A DNA stretch of 27,344 nt from a virus. A program made the position numbers and the translations under genes. Location of the stretch: positions 1 through 27,344 of the IMG/VR virus record IMGVR_UViG_3300031576_000247; one strand, 5' to 3'. Shown one piece after another: positions 7,771 to 15,042 of the stretch. A model generated the notes under the pieces. The model did not search any database and had not been told where the DNA came from. It saw nothing but the letters and a program-made list of their open reading frames with translations. The stretch's first letter is position 1, and the number at the start of each line of letters is the position of its first letter.

Positions 7771-8195
7771 GGCGTCGCTACGTCGTCCCCGTCAATCAGG
7801 TTCCGTTCCAGGAGGGGCGTCGTGAGTGCCCACCAGAGAGCGGAGCCCGCGAAGCCGATGCGGAACACGGCGGCCACGTTGCCCAGGTTCCCGTCCACGT
7901 TCCACGACGCGAACAGGAGCACGGTGAGGGCGCCGAGCGCGGTCACGACCATGGCGAGCAGGGGCAGGGGTATGCGCACCCCGTGCCGGATCTTCGCCAC
8001 GAGGATCAACAGAGTCAGGGTCAAGGCCACGAAGGACACGAGGTACGAGATGACGACGAGAGGCGGTGTGCCAATGAAGCGGGTGCCCACGGTGGCCGCG
8101 AAGATCCCGAGCAGGAGGTAGTTCGCACGCACGCTGTTCTCGTACGTGAGGACAGCGAGCTCGCGCGCGCTGTACCGCTTAATCTTTCCGAGCAT
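7767..8195 (-). CDS. Four-segment membrane protein (holin candidate)
   Basis: 142 residues with four hydrophobic segments at about 25-43 (NYLLLGIFAATVGTRFIG), 47-67 (VVISYLVSFVALTLTLLILVA), 76-96 (LPLLAMVVTALGALTVLLFA) and 110-128 (VFRIGFAGSALWWALT). The start ATG follows GGTGGGG. It overlaps the preceding membrane gene by 17 bases, so the two are probably made together. A holin is a reasonable guess because no other lysis gene is visible, but archaeal virus lysis proteins are poorly defined and the position inside the head-tail block is unusual. Confidence 0.6.
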   Translation of the reverse strand: MLGKIKRYSARELAVLTYENSVRANYLLLGIFAATVGTRFIGTPPLVVISYLVSFVALTLTLLILVAKIRHGVRIPLPLLAMVVTALGALTVLLFASWNVDGNLGNVAAVFRIGFAGSALWWALTTPLLERNLIDGDDVATP

Positions 8196-8505
8196 GACCC
8201 CACCTGCGCTTGAGCCAGAGCCAGGCGTGGTCCACGAGGGCCGTGAGACCCATGCCGATCGTGCCCGTCACGGGCAGGATCTCGGCCGACGCGAACGAGA
8301 CCCCCTTGTACCATGCGACGAGACCGATCGCGACCCCCATGAGGACGCTGATCAGGAGTGTGCGCCCCATCTTGCGCAGCATGAACGGCTCTGGGATGCC
8401 GGACGCGCTCACCTCGCGCCACGCCTGGTGCTTCCAGGCCGTGAACGAGTACATGACCGCGCCGCCGACGCTTGTCAGGATTGCCACAGCCACGTGTTCC
8501 AGCAT
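8179..8505 (-). CDS. Small membrane protein with two to three hydrophobic segments
   Basis: 108 residues, start ATG in a TGATG overlap with the upstream gene. Hydrophobic stretches are at about 4-22 (HVAVAILTSVGGAVMYSFT), 49-66 (LLISVLMGVAIGLVAWY) and 73-95 (AEILPVTGTIGMGLTALVD). It ends in a basic tail (WLKRRWGHARKD). Topology and pairing with the next membrane gene suggest a two-component membrane function such as lysis, or a virion-associated membrane pair. No family was recognised. Confidence 0.6.
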   Translation of the reverse strand: MLEHVAVAILTSVGGAVMYSFTAWKHQAWREVSASGIPEPFMLRKMGRTLLISVLMGVAIGLVAWYKGVSFASAEILPVTGTIGMGLTALVDHAWLWLKRRWGHARKD

Positions 8506-8924
8506 CAGACCGCCGCCAGATAGAGAAAGAGCGTTCCCGTGGCATTGTTCACGGCGTTTGCCGTCCATCGGAACCGCAGTTTGTTCGTCGTGATCGGGAT
8601 CTTCGTGGCGAACGCGACGTAGTTGTAGGTCGAATCGACCAGATCGACACCGTCGCCGGCATCCGTAATCATGGCGTCGTTCATCGCGTCCGCGTCGGCC
8701 TCGGCATCGAAGACAGCCAATGTGGCCGCGTCGGTCGGGGGCGTGGCCCCGGCCTTGAACGCGCCGGCCACGATGTAGCACGAGAGCCTGTGTGCCAACG
8801 TGAGCGTCTTCTCCATGGTCGCGACGCCCACGCCCGTCGTAAGCGTGACTTTCAGCACGCCGACGGGTTGTCCCGGATGCGGTGGGGTCAGCTCGACGAG
8901 CGTGACCGAGCCCGAGTCGACCAT
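8505..8924 (-). CDS. Beta-rich virion protein, possible capsid accessory
   Basis: 139 residues starting at an ATG four bases after the upstream stop. The sequence is rich in Thr/Val strands (VGVLKVTLTTGVGVATMEKTL, VAFATKIPITTNKLRFRWTA) with an acidic Ala-rich loop in the middle (DAEADADAMNDAMITDAGDG). It lies directly after the decoration-type gene in the head block, so it is most likely a structural protein of the capsid surface or neck. The family was not recognised. Confidence 0.5.
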   Translation of the reverse strand: MVDSGSVTLVELTPPHPGQPVGVLKVTLTTGVGVATMEKTLTLAHRLSCYIVAGAFKAGATPPTDAATLAVFDAEADADAMNDAMITDAGDGVDLVDSTYNYVAFATKIPITTNKLRFRWTANAVNNATGTLFLYLAAV

Positions 8925-8928
8925 GGCC

Positions 8929-9255
8929 TCACTTGTAGCCCGTGTACTCCACGAGGATCTTGCGCGTGGTGTTGTTGGATGCGCCCGCGACCTCGGCTCC
9001 GGTGCTCATCACACGCAGCAGGGCCTTCGTGGGCGCGTCCCTGGAGTCAAGCTCCGCCTTGAAGTCGCCCGGCACGTCCGAGATGATCGCGGCGTGCTCG
9101 AGGATGCGGAGACCGCCCGCGCGATCGTCCGCGGGGATCGTGTCGCCCGCCGCTGCGTACGATGAGCTGAACGCCATCTCGACCACGACGCGTGCCTTGT
9201 GGCCCATGCGCGCTGGGCGCGCGTTGTCGAAATAGGTCACGGCCATGTTTCCCAT
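8929..9255 (-). CDS. Capsid decoration/stabilisation-type protein
   Basis: 108 residues. The start overlaps the previous stop as TGATG and follows a perfect GGAGGTG, one of the clearest ribosome sites in the window. The plan is that of small phage proteins found just after the capsid gene: an N-terminal strand with a basic patch (ARPARMGHKARVVVEMAFSSSY), then GDTIPADDRAGGLRIL and a C-terminal strand ending KILVEYTGY. Such proteins bind the capsid lattice as trimers or spikes. Function is inferred from this pattern and from gene order. Confidence 0.55.
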   Translation of the reverse strand: MGNMAVTYFDNARPARMGHKARVVVEMAFSSSYAAAGDTIPADDRAGGLRILEHAAIISDVPGDFKAELDSRDAPTKALLRVMSTGAEVAGASNNTTRKILVEYTGYK

Positions 9256-9722
9256 CAGGCCACCTCCTCCGGCTCAGGTTCCTCGGCCTTCTTGACCGGC
9301 GTCTTCTCCTTCGTCGCTGGCTCCTTCTCCTTCGTCGCTGGCTCCTTCTCCTTCGGGGGCGGTGCGGGCCTGGGCTTCGGGCGCTTGACGTCGGACACGA
9401 TCTCCCACAGCTCGTGGTTCGCGGCCGCCTTGTTGCGCCAGAACTCGGCGTTCACCGGGCACGTGACGTCGACCGGCCGGCCCGCGACGAAGCGGTACTC
9501 GGCGGGCTGCGGGTACTGGGGCCCGGTCTCCGCGGTCTCCTGCGCCGCGTAGTGCTCGGCCCCATGGCAGTTTGCGCGCCCCGTCTCCTGTCCCGAGACG
9601 CGATCGGTCGAGATCACGATACCGCGGCAGCGTGCACGGTGCACGACGGGGGCAGCCGTCGGTCCCGTGAAGCGCACCACCACGAGGACTCGGGAGCCCT
9701 CCGGTGTCTTCCTCCGTGGCAT
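9255..9722 (-). CDS. Capsid-adjacent protein with KEKEPAT repeats
   Basis: 155 residues; ATG preceded by GGAGATC. The body has three Cys residues and mixed strands (SRVLVVVRFTGPT, VHRARCRGIVISTDR, GRPVDVTCPVNAEFW). From about residue 113 it becomes a low-complexity Pro/Lys/Glu tail containing KEKEPAT repeated, which matches a 21-bp tandem repeat in the DNA. The unfolded, charged tail directly after the capsid gene suggests a virion or assembly role. The family is not recognised. Repeat number may vary between relatives. Confidence 0.55.
   Translation of the reverse strand: MPRRKTPEGSRVLVVVRFTGPTAAPVVHRARCRGIVISTDRVSGQETGRANCHGAEHYAAQETAETGPQYPQPAEYRFVAGRPVDVTCPVNAEFWRNKAAANHELWEIVSDVKRPKPRPAPPPKEKEPATKEKEPATKEKTPVKKAEEPEPEEVA
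9303..9355 (-). repeat. 21-bp tandem repeat, about 2.5 copies
   Basis: Two identical 21-bp units (9303-9323 and 9324-9344) are followed by 11 bases of a third. In frame they encode the KEKEPAT repeats of the protein after the capsid gene. Being a multiple of three, the unit can expand or contract without breaking the gene. Confidence 0.85.
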
Positions 9723-9756
9723 ACTTGATCTCCTTCCCCTGGCTGAACGGGCGAAC

Positions 9757-11154
9757 CTACTTGAGGTCCGCGAGCTCCGACAGCGCGGGGAACTTGACAG
9801 CGTAGGTCTCGACGATGCCGTACAGCACGTTCTTCATCGTGTGGCCCACGGAGACCATGTCCTCCGGGTCTTCCCCGGCGACGATCGTGACCAAGGGCAG
9901 GCCGATCGCGGTCCACACATACTTGTTGTGCACGCCGTACACGCGCGAGATCGTGTCCTTCTCCACGTTGCCGTCGCGCACCATGGCGCGATTGCGCCAT
10001 CCCAGGAGCCGGTAGCCGCCCTTCGTGCCGGAGTAGCGCAGGCCGTCGCCCAGCGTGAGCGTGGCGTCCTGCATGGTCACGATCTCCTTCGTGGCCTCGT
10101 ACGAGGACCATCGCTCGAACGTGTCGCGGCCGAGCCCGAACCAGACCTCGGGACTGTCCGCGCCGTCCTCCCAATAGGGCTCGGCTTCCGACATCATCTC
10201 ATCCACGAGGAACGTGGTGAAATTGCGGTCCGTGCCCGCGTTGTCGTTCAGGTTGGCCGCGCTCCACGTGTCGGTGTCGCGCACCAGGTTGTACACGTCG
10301 GCGTCGCCGTCGACGTAGCCCGCCACGTCCTCGCGCGATGCGTCCGCGAACAGCTTGTCCAAGGACGTCACGTTGTTGCCCGTGGCGGTCGCGGCGTCCT
10401 TCAGGAGGTCCGTGTCCCAGGCCTCGAGGAACTCGGACATGGCCTCGTCCTGCACGAGCTCCCACGGGATCCCGTCCGAGAGCTGCTGCAGCACGCGGAA
10501 CCGCACGCTCATGTCGTACACGGCCTCGATCTCCTTGGGGCTCGGGTTCACCTCGGCCCACACGGATTCGACGCCCGTGCCGAGCGCCGCGTTCTCACCG
10601 ATGCCGATCGCGCTTGTCTTGCCCGCCGTGGTCTTGCCGCGCCAGCCCTGGATCGTCCATCCCTGCTGCGGGAGCGCGGTCAGGATCTGCCGGTCCGACG
10701 TCACGTGGGACGAGGACAGGAACGAGTAGAGCGGGTTGATCGCACCCGTGTCCGCCGTGGTAATCGCGGCCTTCGAGTAGTTCCGCACGTGCTTCAGCGT
10801 GAGCTGGGGCGATGCGCCCGTGAGGCTGGGATCGACGAGGCCGAGCCTGCGGCCCACGCCCACGAGCTGCTCGTTCCAGTAGGACCACCAGTCGTCGTTC
10901 GTCTGGATCGGGCGGTTGAGACCGCGTGCGCCACGGAACAGGCCGCGCGCGGGCGGGGCCACGCGCCGGTCGATCTGGGCGAAGCGGTGATAGCCGAACG
11001 TCTTCATGCGCGGCATGAGCCGCGCTTCGCGACGTTCGGCCACGCGCTGACGCACCGCGCCCACGTGGAGCGGCGCGAGCTCGGCCCGAACCATCAGGGT
11101 CAGGGCCAGGACAGCGGCCATGGCGACCAGGAGGCCGCCACCGAGCGCGATCAT
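9757..11154 (-). CDS. Major capsid protein (HK97 fold)
   Basis: 465 residues from an ATG that overlaps the scaffold stop (ATGA). The body (RPIQTNDDWWSYWNEQ, AVYDMSVRFRVLQQLSDGIPWELVQDEAMSEF, the FERWSSYEATKEIVTMQDATLTLG region, GYRLLGWRNRAMVRD, the C-terminal GHTMKNVLYGIVETYAVKFPALSE) has the length and the alternation of an HK97-type capsid protein. It follows the protease and scaffold genes, as expected. Oddly, residues 2-21 form a membrane-like segment (IALGGGLLVAMAAVLALTLM). The frame is also open upstream, but there it reads the scaffold gene in a shadow frame. A second candidate start is Met47 (MPRMKTFGYHRF). A maturation cleavage could remove the first 45 or so residues. Confidence 0.75.
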   Translation of the reverse strand: MIALGGGLLVAMAAVLALTLMVRAELAPLHVGAVRQRVAERREARLMPRMKTFGYHRFAQIDRRVAPPARGLFRGARGLNRPIQTNDDWWSYWNEQLVGVGRRLGLVDPSLTGASPQLTLKHVRNYSKAAITTADTGAINPLYSFLSSSHVTSDRQILTALPQQGWTIQGWRGKTTAGKTSAIGIGENAALGTGVESVWAEVNPSPKEIEAVYDMSVRFRVLQQLSDGIPWELVQDEAMSEFLEAWDTDLLKDAATATGNNVTSLDKLFADASREDVAGYVDGDADVYNLVRDTDTWSAANLNDNAGTDRNFTTFLVDEMMSEAEPYWEDGADSPEVWFGLGRDTFERWSSYEATKEIVTMQDATLTLGDGLRYSGTKGGYRLLGWRNRAMVRDGNVEKDTISRVYGVHNKYVWTAIGLPLVTIVAGEDPEDMVSVGHTMKNVLYGIVETYAVKFPALSELADLK

Positions 11155-11444
11155 GGGCGCCCCCTGAAGCCGGCCCGTCCAAGTGCGGCGATCGAGGCCT
11201 CCGGGACCGCGGCCCCGGTTGCCGTGTTCCCCTTCTGACCCAGGGCCGGCACCTTCTGGACCGGCACCTTGGGCTTCGCCTTGGCTGCTTCGATCGCGGC
11301 CACGCGCGCCTCGAGCTCGGCCACCGCGTCCGGCTCCGGGATCTCGGCCAGGTCCTCGGTCACTTCGCTTCCCTTGGAGTAGGCGGCCTCGAGCGCGGCG
11401 ACCCGCTCCTCCAACGTCTTTTCCTGGGTCTCGTCCTCGTTCAT
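11151..11444 (-). CDS. Possible internal-start scaffold (C-terminal 97 residues)
   Basis: Inside the scaffold gene and in the same frame, an ATG (MNEDETQEKTLEERVAALEA) follows AAGGAGAAGA with nine bases of spacing, a strong ribosome site for this genome. The product would be a 97-residue coiled coil ending at the same stop. Lambda makes its Nu3 scaffold from an internal start within the protease gene in a comparable way. This is inference from the ribosome site only. Confidence 0.4.
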   Translation of the reverse strand: MNEDETQEKTLEERVAALEAAYSKGSEVTEDLAEIPEPDAVAELEARVAAIEAAKAKPKVPVQKVPALGQKGNTATGAAVPEASIAALGRAGFRGRP

Positions 11445-12101
11445 GGTCGTCTTCTCCTTGAGTTTGGACGCGAGGAAGGACGCGACGGGACCCGTCGCGA
11501 TCTCGTGCCCGATGAGTCGGATGGCCTGCTTCGCGGTCTTGGCGCGACCCGTGCGCAGGATCTGCGCGACGACCCCGCCCTTCATGGCGGCGCAGATGCG
11601 CTTTGCCGTCTCCTTGGAGAAGCCGTCGGCGCATCGCTCGCCCTCGCACGCGTCCACCTGGAGCGCGGCTTCCGTCTTCTCCCACGCGGCGAGCTCGGCC
11701 TTCGGGTCGACCGCGTCTTCCTCCTTGCGCTCCACGTTCACGCGTTCCGTCACCGCGTCAAGCTTGGCCTGCAGATCGACCATGGCCTCAGCCCACTTCT
11801 TGCCCGCCTTGAACGCGTTCGAGAGCGAGAGCCAGCAGCCGGGGCACCTCTGCCAGAACTCCTCCGCCTTCAGCTTCACGACCTTGCCCGGCATCGCACG
11901 CACCGCCTTCTCGAGTGCGGCGTCCACGGCGGTCCCGTCCTTGCCCGCGCCCACGGCGCGCATCTGCCGGTTCACGCGCAGCGCTTCGCGCAGCGTCCCG
12001 GCGAGCTTCGTGTTCGTCTCCTTCTCGGTCTTGAGCTGGTCTTCGATCGAGGGAGTCTCGGGCTTCCTGAGCTGGGCTTGCGCGTTAGCCTGCATCGTCA
12101 T
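11151..12101 (-). CDS. Scaffold-like head assembly protein
   Basis: 316 residues, highly charged and helical (EDQLKTEKETNTKLAGTLREALRVNRQ, DLQAKLDAVTERVNVERKEED, EERVAALEAAYSK, VAELEARVAAIEAAKAKPK), with coiled-coil heptads at both ends. A middle segment holds Cys and a basic helix (RCPGCW, CEGERC, KTAKQAIRLIGHEI). Directly before the capsid gene, coupled by ATGA, this is the classic place and composition of a scaffolding protein. The ATG lies 29.5 bases from a TTTTAA box. An internal in-frame start at 11444 with a good ribosome site could make a shorter C-terminal scaffold. Confidence 0.6.
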   Translation of the reverse strand: MTMQANAQAQLRKPETPSIEDQLKTEKETNTKLAGTLREALRVNRQMRAVGAGKDGTAVDAALEKAVRAMPGKVVKLKAEEFWQRCPGCWLSLSNAFKAGKKWAEAMVDLQAKLDAVTERVNVERKEEDAVDPKAELAAWEKTEAALQVDACEGERCADGFSKETAKRICAAMKGGVVAQILRTGRAKTAKQAIRLIGHEIATGPVASFLASKLKEKTTMNEDETQEKTLEERVAALEAAYSKGSEVTEDLAEIPEPDAVAELEARVAAIEAAKAKPKVPVQKVPALGQKGNTATGAAVPEASIAALGRAGFRGRP

Positions 12102-12127
12102 CCCATTCAGGATACCGGGCGCGCACC

Positions 12128-12133
12128 TTAAAA
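12128..12133 (-). promoter_or_regulatory. TATA-like box of the scaffold/capsid operon
   Basis: The minus strand reads AAGCCTTTTAAGGTG, with the TTTTAA centre 29.5 bases before the scaffold ATG. It lies in a 104-base gap (12102-12205), the longest between virion genes, as might be expected for a strong promoter of the capsid genes. The rest of that gap shows no further gene. Confidence 0.6.
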
Positions 12134-12205
12134 GGCTTGCGCCCGCGTCGTCGCAGCACCACGGCAGATGCTATTCCACAACCTTCTATGGAGGAAACGT
12201 ACGCG

Positions 12206-13963
12206 TTAGGCCGGGAACGAGACCGGATTCATGCCACGTACGAACGCGATCGCCTCGTTCTCGGACAGGCCTTCGTCCACGAGACACTTGATGAGCGCGT
12301 CCTCGTCGTCTCGGCTCTCGTCGAGCACGTCCTGGCACTCGTCGATCGCGGTCAGGACCGTGTCGCTCCAATCCTTGCCCTCGATCTCGCGCCGGATCTC
12401 GGCGCAGTACGCGTCGGGATCGTCTGCCTGCGGATTCTGGGCCACGCAGTCGTCATGGTCCGAGTAGCCCGCGAACGGCTTGCTCCCCATGGCCTTGCCC
12501 GGATAGGCCTCGAGCAAACGTCGTGCTTCGTCCACGTCGACGCCGTAGTTGTGGGCGCATCCCTCGATCGCGAAATCGTCCGTGTCGGAGCCGAGGCAGG
12601 CACGCAGGAGGTCCGCAAGGCCAGCGTCGTCCGTCACATCGGCGCCTTTGTCGTAGCCATGTTCTGAGACGCAGTCCTCGAGAGCGTCCACGTCGTCCAG
12701 GCTGAACGTGCCCTCACGGGTCAGGCTGAGACCGGCGAGGCAGTCGTCGATCACCGTATCCGGGACGTATCGGTAGCGAGCGAGGACCTCGCCTGACCCG
12801 AAGTCCTCCTCGCGCTCCCCGTTCTTCGATTTGCCGAAATCGTTCTCGAACGAGACCGGATCTTCGCGCCACCACCGCAGGCATTGCTCCGTCCACGCTT
12901 CCTCGAGCTCCTCACGTCCCATGCCGTCTTCGTTCGGGTCCGCATTCATCGAGTCCTGCGTGCATCGGTTCCACGTGTCCGTGTCCGGATACTCGAACTG
13001 TTTGTACCGCTCGTTGAAGCCGTCGGGATCGTCGAGCCATTCCTGTGAGCACGCGATGCGTGCGCCAGCTTCGCTGAAGCCCGTCGCCATGTAGCCGTCG
13101 ACGCACGCTTGGACGAGCTCGGGCGGCAGCGTGTCCCATTCGGTCTCGTGCGTCTTGTCCGTGCCGCTCAGGCCCTGGTCCGTCAGGAACGTGTCCACGA
13201 TCTCGGCGTGGTCCCCGCTCACGTTTCCATCTTCCAGCGCCTGCCTTAGGCAACGCTCGAGCGCAGCTTGATCGTCGGCCGCGTCCGCGAGGCACGCAGG
13301 GTATGCATCGTTGAGCAGGTCGCTCTCCGGGTCCTTCGCGCTCTTGGCCCCCGTGACGCGTGCGACGTCCGCATCGGGATTCGCGCCACCCGGCATCGCA
13401 CCGACCCAGCCCACGGCGAACAGGCCCATGTCGCGCACGACCTTGTGGCACGTCTCGTTCTCGCACTCGATCACGGCGTCCCAGGTGCCGCGGATCGAGG
13501 ATTCGGCTTGCGTGCCCACCTCCTGCATCTCGGTCCACACGCGATCGAACAGCTCGCCCAGCGCCTTCGTCGTGCCTGGCGGAGGCCAGTCCGCGGAGTA
13601 CACGCCGACCTTGACCTGGGGCTGGATCTTCTTCGTCTTCGGGTTCAGGGCCATGCGGAAGCCCAGATAGCGCCCGATCGGGATGCCCTCGTGCAGGTAC
13701 TCGTAGAAACCGTGCACGAGGAGCCAGGGGGCCGAATCGAGGATCTCCTCGGTCGGAACTTTCTCCTGTTGCTTGTCGATGCGACGCGACGAGATGAATG
13801 TGTCCGTGACGCGCCCGTTTTCCCATGCGGCCTCCGGGATCAGGACGTGCCACTCGGTCGCCTCGAGTGCGCCCGTCTCCACGGCGCGCTTCTTGACCTT
13901 GTCCACGTATTCGATGAGCTTCGAGTGGTCCAATTGGAGCGGTTCGAGCGCGGCCTCGGCCAT
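12206..13963 (-). CDS. Candidate prohead maturation protease with array of Cys-paired modules
   Basis: 585 residues. The first 200 or so (TEWHVLIPEAAWENGRV, the following LLVHGFYEYLHEGIPIGRY, then MALNPKTKKIQPQVKVGVYS, EVGTQAESSIRGTWDA) resemble XkdF/S78-like prohead proteases, with a His near 110 and a Ser near 178 as possible catalytic residues. From about 230 on it carries at least five short acidic modules, each with paired Cys (ERCLRQALED, QACVDGYMATGFSEAGARIAC, WNRCTQDSMN..EQCLRWW, DDCLAGLSL..EDCVSEHG, DDCVAQNPQADDPDAYCAEI). The last type is common at the ends of phage head proteins. The ATG is exactly 26.5 bases from a CTCAAG box. It is placed two genes before the capsid gene. The protease call needs structural confirmation. 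Confidence 0.5.
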   Translation of the reverse strand: MAEAALEPLQLDHSKLIEYVDKVKKRAVETGALEATEWHVLIPEAAWENGRVTDTFISSRRIDKQQEKVPTEEILDSAPWLLVHGFYEYLHEGIPIGRYLGFRMALNPKTKKIQPQVKVGVYSADWPPPGTTKALGELFDRVWTEMQEVGTQAESSIRGTWDAVIECENETCHKVVRDMGLFAVGWVGAMPGGANPDADVARVTGAKSAKDPESDLLNDAYPACLADAADDQAALERCLRQALEDGNVSGDHAEIVDTFLTDQGLSGTDKTHETEWDTLPPELVQACVDGYMATGFSEAGARIACSQEWLDDPDGFNERYKQFEYPDTDTWNRCTQDSMNADPNEDGMGREELEEAWTEQCLRWWREDPVSFENDFGKSKNGEREEDFGSGEVLARYRYVPDTVIDDCLAGLSLTREGTFSLDDVDALEDCVSEHGYDKGADVTDDAGLADLLRACLGSDTDDFAIEGCAHNYGVDVDEARRLLEAYPGKAMGSKPFAGYSDHDDCVAQNPQADDPDAYCAEIRREIEGKDWSDTVLTAIDECQDVLDESRDDEDALIKCLVDEGLSENEAIAFVRGMNPVSFPA

Positions 13964-13986
13964 GAAGCGTAAGCCGTGTGCGGGGT

Positions 13987-13992
13987 CTTGAG
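13987..13992 (-). promoter_or_regulatory. TATA-like box of the protease-like gene
   Basis: The minus strand reads CAAGGCTCAAGACC in the short gap after the SH3/Cys-module gene. The CTCAAG centre is 26.5 bases before the ATG at 13963, consistent with a leaderless transcript. Confidence 0.6.
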
Positions 13993-14007
13993 CCTTGCGC
14001 TCGCTCG

Positions 14008-14880
14008 CTAAACGTTCAGCAGGTCGTCCTGGGAGTACGTTTCCTCGGTCTCGCCTACGAGCAAGTGCACGGTGCCGTCAGGGTCTATTGATTGCACAAT
14101 GCCGATTGCTCCGCTTGGCGTGAACACTTCCTCACCGACCTCGAACGCCGGTTTGGCCGCGTCTTGTGTGGGCACCGCCTGTTCCTCGATCTTCCCGTAG
14201 AGCGATTCGAACGTCTGAGGATCTTCCTCACGCTGGTTCAGGCAAGCGTCGCGTGCGAATCCCTCGTCCGTGTAGGCTTCGCCGCCATCGTGGATCTCGG
14301 GGTCCATCAAGGACGAGACGCAGCGCTCGATCGCTTCGTCTTCCTTCGGCACGGCCTCCTCCGGCGCGACCGCGGACTCTGATTCGAGTGCGGCCTCGAG
14401 CGCGGCCTGTTCTGGCGCGGGGGCCGCGGGCTCGGGCGCCGTCAGGATCGTCATGGACCATTCGTCGGCCGGCACGGTGCGGCCGTCCGCGAGCTGCACG
14501 ATGTACCGCGGATACAGCACGTTGGGCGCGGGCGGGTCGTACGCGATCTCCGTCACGGTCGCGTGCTGCCCGTGCAGCGATTCGGCGTCGGGCGAGCTCG
14601 GCATATTCAGCATGACCTCGGTCCCGACGTCGAAGCGGGGCGGGATGCGCACCTCCTCCTGCTTCTCGTACACCGGGGCCTCCTTCTGGCTCGAGGCCAC
14701 GATCGCCGCGAGGATCGCGCTCAGGTCGATGCCCTCCGTGACCTCGAGCACGCCGGCCACCTGGGCGCCGTTCGCGTCCGTCAGCATGACCTGCACTTGG
14801 CTCGGTTTCGCCGTCTCCTCCTTCTGGCTCAGGAGCGCATGGTTGAGGCGTCGCTGCTCGAGTTCGCTCAAGGCTTGCAT
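14008..14880 (-). CDS. Head-region protein with two SH3-like barrels and a Cys module; source of an inverted duplication
   Basis: 290 residues. It has a helical start, then a barrel-like segment at about 80-145 (RFDVGTEVMLN, HATVTEIAYDPPAPN, YIVQLADGRTVPADEW) and an Ala/Pro/Glu linker. A Cys-paired module at about 184-230 (AIERCVSSLMDPEIHD, FARDACLNQREEDPQTFESLYG) leads to a second barrel at the C-terminus (FEVGEEVFTPSGAIGIVQSIDPDG). The Cys module is of the same kind as those in the next gene, so the two probably work in the same part of the head. Positions 14281-14379, covering the linker and module start, recur inverted inside the uracil-DNA glycosylase gene. The ATG is exactly 26.5 bases from CTCAAG. 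Exact function is not known. Confidence 0.6.
   Translation of the reverse strand: MQALSELEQRRLNHALLSQKEETAKPSQVQVMLTDANGAQVAGVLEVTEGIDLSAILAAIVASSQKEAPVYEKQEEVRIPPRFDVGTEVMLNMPSSPDAESLHGQHATVTEIAYDPPAPNVLYPRYIVQLADGRTVPADEWSMTILTAPEPAAPAPEQAALEAALESESAVAPEEAVPKEDEAIERCVSSLMDPEIHDGGEAYTDEGFARDACLNQREEDPQTFESLYGKIEEQAVPTQDAAKPAFEVGEEVFTPSGAIGIVQSIDPDGTVHLLVGETEETYSQDDLLNV
14281..14379 (-). repeat. Inverted repeat, head-gene copy (99 bp)
   Basis: These 99 bases match the reverse complement of 26273-26371 at 98 positions. The single difference is at 14358, where this copy encodes Glu (GAG) and the other would read TAG in the same sense. Similarity continues weakly to the left through GTCC(A/G)TGTAGGC, interrupted by a 3-base gap. 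This copy lies in a protein with related modules next door, so it is probably the original. Confidence 0.95.
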
Positions 14881-14903
14881 GACCTCGTATCGGACGAGGC
14901 CTA

Positions 14904-14909
14904 CTTGAG
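14904..14909 (-). promoter_or_regulatory. TATA-like box of the SH3/Cys-module gene
   Basis: The minus strand reads GGTAGGCTCAAGTAGG, where TAG is the stop of the 43-residue gene. The CTCAAG centre is 26.5 bases before the ATG at 14880. Confidence 0.6.
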
Positions 14910-14910
14910 C

Positions 14911-15042
14911 CTACCGCCGCCGCACGCCGCTCATGAACGGCACGTTCCGGTGCGCGCCGCACACGCACCTCTGGTGCACGGGCCCCTTGGCGCCGATGCC
15001 GAGGTAGCCCCAGACGTGTGCGTGTACGCGCTTAGATCTCAT
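14911..15042 (-). CDS. 43-residue basic protein with CxCxxH motif
   Basis: The frame begins at an ATG overlapping the end of the gp10-like gene by 11 bases and ends with TAG directly joined to the next promoter. The product starts MRSKRVHAHVWGYLGIG and carries RCVCGAHRN, which could bind a metal, followed by a basic tail. The stretch would otherwise be an unexplained 118-base gap in a genome where genes overlap almost everywhere, and codon use is normal. Function unknown. Confidence 0.5.
   Translation of the reverse strand: MRSKRVHAHVWGYLGIGAKGPVHQRCVCGAHRNVPFMSGVRRR

Noticed and set aside
9757-11685. Capsid gene extended to 642 codons
   Set aside because: The first 177 codons are an Arg/Gly-rich shadow of the scaffold gene; the ATG at 11154 with its ATGA overlap is the better start.
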